A stretch of DNA of 7,027 nt from Ruminococcaceae bacterium UBA3220 (GTDB taxonomy: Bacteria; Bacillota; Clostridia; Oscillospirales; Acutalibacteraceae). Shown piece by piece: positions 6,001-7,027 of this stretch. The notes under the pieces are model-generated. The model searched no databases, was not told the origin of the DNA, and saw only the letters and a list, made by a program, of their open reading frames with translations. Location: assembly GCA_002363095.1 (NCBI GenBank), contig DEWC01000059.1, positions 1 through 7,027 on the forward strand. The letters are read 5' to 3'. Numbering within the stretch: position 1 is the first letter of the stretch; the number at the start of each line of letters is the position of its first letter. The position numbers and the translations under genes were made by a program.

Positions 6001-6151
6001 TCTTTCGTTTCGAGAGCCCCTGTGCGATTGCGGGAAATGCGTTTTCAGTGTCGGCGGTCGGCTGAATTTCATAGGTGCCGTACCTTGTTGCAATATCATG
6101 TGCCGAAGGACCGTTTTTGTCGATTGCCCGTTTTTTGTTGTCTTTTTTCAT
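5969..6151 (-). CDS. Small basic hypothetical protein, 60 residues
   Basis: I cannot assign a function. The minus-strand ATG at 6151-6149 follows AAAAAGGGGTGAAATT, giving an AAGGGG-type ribosome binding site about 7 nt upstream, which is strong evidence of translation. The product has three parts. Residues 1-14 are lysine-rich (MKKDNKKRAIDKNG). Residues 16-45 form a compact core, SAHDIATRYGTYEIQPTADT (16-35) followed by ENAFPAIAQG (36-45). Residues 46-60 are a polar Asn/Pro tail. The core looks like a conserved sequence, with aromatic, Gly and Pro residues, rather than a chance frame, and I have a vague memory of similar short proteins in Clostridia. There is no signal peptide, membrane segment or cysteine. 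It is divergent from serS (83 bp apart) and convergent with the LUD gene, overlapping its last 32 bp with its own variable-looking tail. It might bind nucleic acid given its charge, but that is a guess. Confidence 0.72.
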   Translation of the reverse strand: MKKDNKKRAIDKNGPSAHDIATRYGTYEIQPTADTENAFPAIAQGLSKRKTNSPNNHQPG

Positions 6152-6171
6152 AATTTCACCCCTTTTTATTC

Positions 6172-6201
6172 TTTACAACGGGGATGAGTTTATGCTATAA
6201 T
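6172..6201 (+). promoter_or_regulatory. Sigma-A-type promoter of serS
   Basis: TTTACA (6172-6177, five of six matches to the -35 consensus), an 18-nt spacer, then a perfect TATAAT (6196-6201) with TGC directly before it as an extended -10. The inferred start is about 6208, giving a leader of about 27 nt. That leader is far too short for a T-box, so serS is probably not controlled by tRNA-sensing antitermination. Confidence 0.88.
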
Positions 6202-6219
6202 ATTAAAGTTAGTAATTTT

Positions 6220-6225
6220 AAGGAG
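6220..6225 (+). promoter_or_regulatory. Ribosome binding site of serS
   Basis: AAGGAG, 9 nt before the ATG at 6235, within the short leader downstream of the TATAAT promoter. Confidence 0.85.
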
Positions 6226-6234
6226 TTATTGTAA

Positions 6235-7027
6235 ATGCTTGACATTAAATTTATCTGTGAAAATCCGGAAGCAGTTAAGGAAAACATCAAGAAAAAGTTT
6301 AAGGATGATAAGTTGCCCTTGGTCGATAAGGTAATTGCGTTGTATAAAGAGAAATGCGACGCAAACACCAAGGCTAACGATCTTCGCGCCAACCGTAACA
6401 AAATCAGCAAACAAATAGGCGTGCTTATGGGTCAGGGAAAGAAGGACGAAGCCGAGGAAATGAAACAACTTGTTTCAAAACAGGCGGAAGAACTCAAAGC
6501 TCTTGAAGAAAAGGAAACTGCGCTTGAAGCTCAGGTTCGCGAAATTCAAATGAAAATTCCCAACATCATTGATATAAGCGTTCCTGTCGGTAAAGATGAC
6601 AGTGAAAATGTTGAGGTAAAGCAATTCGGCGAACAAACCAATCCTGATTTTGAAATTCCCTATCATACCGATATTATGGCGCTTTTTAACGGAATTGACA
6701 AAGAGGCGGCCGGTCGGGTTGCCGGCGAAGGCTTTTATTATCTTTCGGGTGATATTGCCCGTATGCATTCTGCCGTTACCGCTTATGCGCGTGATTTTAT
6801 GATTGATAAGGGCTTTACCTATTATATTCCGCCTTTTATGATAAGATCCAATGTTGTAACAGGTGTTATGAGCTTTGAAGAAATGGATTCCATGATGTAT
6901 AAAATAGAAGGCGAAGACCTCTATCTCATAGGAACATCCGAGCATTCTATGATCGGTAAATTTATCGATACTATTACACCGGAGGAAAAATTACCGCTCA
7001 CTCTCACAAGTTATTCACCCTGTTTCA
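6235..7027 (+). CDS. serS: Seryl-tRNA synthetase, 3' end cut by window edge
   Basis: Cytosolic class II synthetase that charges tRNA-Ser with serine and ATP. I translated the open frame from ATG 6235 to the edge: 264 codons, no frameshift, out of an expected 420-430 or so. It begins MLDIKFICENPEAVKENI, the standard SerRS start. A long alpha-helical coiled-coil arm follows (about 25-105, with LRANRNKISKQIG then Lys/Glu-rich heptads) that grips the long variable arm of tRNA-Ser. IPNIID marks the hinge. The catalytic domain then shows GFYYLSGDIARMHSAV, GFTYYIPPFMI and LIGTSEHSMIGKF, where Thr234 and Glu236 form the T-x-E serine-binding loop, and SYSPCF at the edge leading into motif 2. The usual bacterial TAEVP is TSEHS here, and VTGVMSFEEMDSMMYKIEG replaces the usual GTGQLPKF-type stretch. 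This matches a SerRS variant I recall from Ruminococcaceae. Motifs 2 (rest) and 3 lie outside the window. Confidence 0.95.
   Translation, partial: MLDIKFICENPEAVKENIKKKFKDDKLPLVDKVIALYKEKCDANTKANDLRANRNKISKQIGVLMGQGKKDEAEEMKQLVSKQAEELKALEEKETALEAQVREIQMKIPNIIDISVPVGKDDSENVEVKQFGEQTNPDFEIPYHTDIMALFNGIDKEAAGRVAGEGFYYLSGDIARMHSAVTAYARDFMIDKGFTYYIPPFMIRSNVVTGVMSFEEMDSMMYKIEGEDLYLIGTSEHSMIGKFIDTITPEEKLPLTLTSYSPCF

Noticed and set aside
6060..6080. AGGTGCCGTACC on the plus strand resembles the T-box antiterminator core upstream of serS.
   Set aside because: It does not match the AGGGTGGNACCGCG core well, lies upstream of the serS promoter, and is coding sequence for the YGTYEIQ part of the small minus-strand gene.
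5692..6099. 135-codon minus-strand open frame over the LUD gene.
   Set aside because: It is out of frame with the small gene, has no ribosome binding site and no recognisable motif; a shadow of LUD coding.
6001..6150. Search for an intrinsic terminator of the mnmE-mnmG-LUD operon on the plus strand, including T-runs at 6112-6119 and 6131-6136.
   Set aside because: No stable GC hairpin directly precedes either T-run; the runs arise from lysine codons of the minus-strand gene.
5978..6187. Plus-strand 69-codon open frame across the LUD/serS gap.
   Set aside because: No ribosome binding site, and a Cys/Phe-rich composition typical of an antisense shadow; the opposite strand carries the better-supported small gene.
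6156..6187. Inverted repeat TCACCCC / GGGGATGA flanking the serS -35 box, a possible operator.
   Set aside because: Only a few paired bases around a 17-nt centre, and one arm is the small gene's ribosome binding site; chance is the simpler explanation.
6158..6195. GCATA-17-AAGAATA on the minus strand, resembling a forespore sigma factor promoter for the small gene.
   Set aside because: Weak -10 match, and transcription would start inside the ribosome binding site.
6475..6945. 156-codon minus-strand open frame opposite serS.
   Set aside because: An antisense shadow of an unmistakable SerRS coding frame, with no start signal.

Overview
The window looks like chromosomal housekeeping DNA from a low-to-moderate GC Firmicute, most likely a Clostridia member (Ruminococcaceae/Oscillospiraceae-like). 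The reasons are AT-rich intergenic DNA, strong AAGGAG-type ribosome binding sites, a TTG start on mnmG, a stand-alone LUD-domain protein of the clostridial kind, and a SerRS whose visible part resembles the version I remember from Ruminococcaceae. No species can be named from this sequence alone. There are no mobile elements, CRISPR arrays, tRNA/rRNA genes or large repeats.

Layout. Positions 1-1971 (minus strand) hold a compact operon read right to left: tsaE, tsaB (4-nt ATGA overlap), rpiB (6-nt gap), upp (its ribosome binding site overlaps the rpiB stop; its 3' end is cut by the window edge). Positions 1972-2110 are a divergent control region with two good back-to-back sigma-A-type promoters, one for each direction. 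Positions 2111-6000 (plus strand) hold mnmE, mnmG and a LUD-domain gene in close succession. Positions 5969-6151 (minus strand) hold an unrecognised 60-codon gene with a good ribosome binding site; its 3' end overlaps the LUD gene by 32 bp. From 6235 onward (plus strand) lies serS, with its own extended -10 promoter; it runs off the right edge.

How the genes fit together. Most of the window serves translation fidelity. TsaE and TsaB belong to the t6A37 tRNA-modification machinery, MnmE and MnmG make (c)mnm5U34 at the wobble position, and SerRS charges tRNA-Ser. The two anticodon-loop modification systems are fired in opposite directions from one short intergenic region. RpiB (pentose phosphate isomerisation) and Upp (uracil salvage with PRPP) are linked metabolically through ribose-5-phosphate and PRPP.

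The least ordinary part is 5840-6235. The LUD protein carries what looks like a 12-residue expansion inside its C-terminal cysteine cluster. The DNA encoding that expansion contains a minus-strand hairpin plus U-tract that could terminate the small convergent gene. The small gene has a conserved-looking core and unknown function. I do not see a clearly new multi-gene system; this corner is the best candidate for something undescribed.
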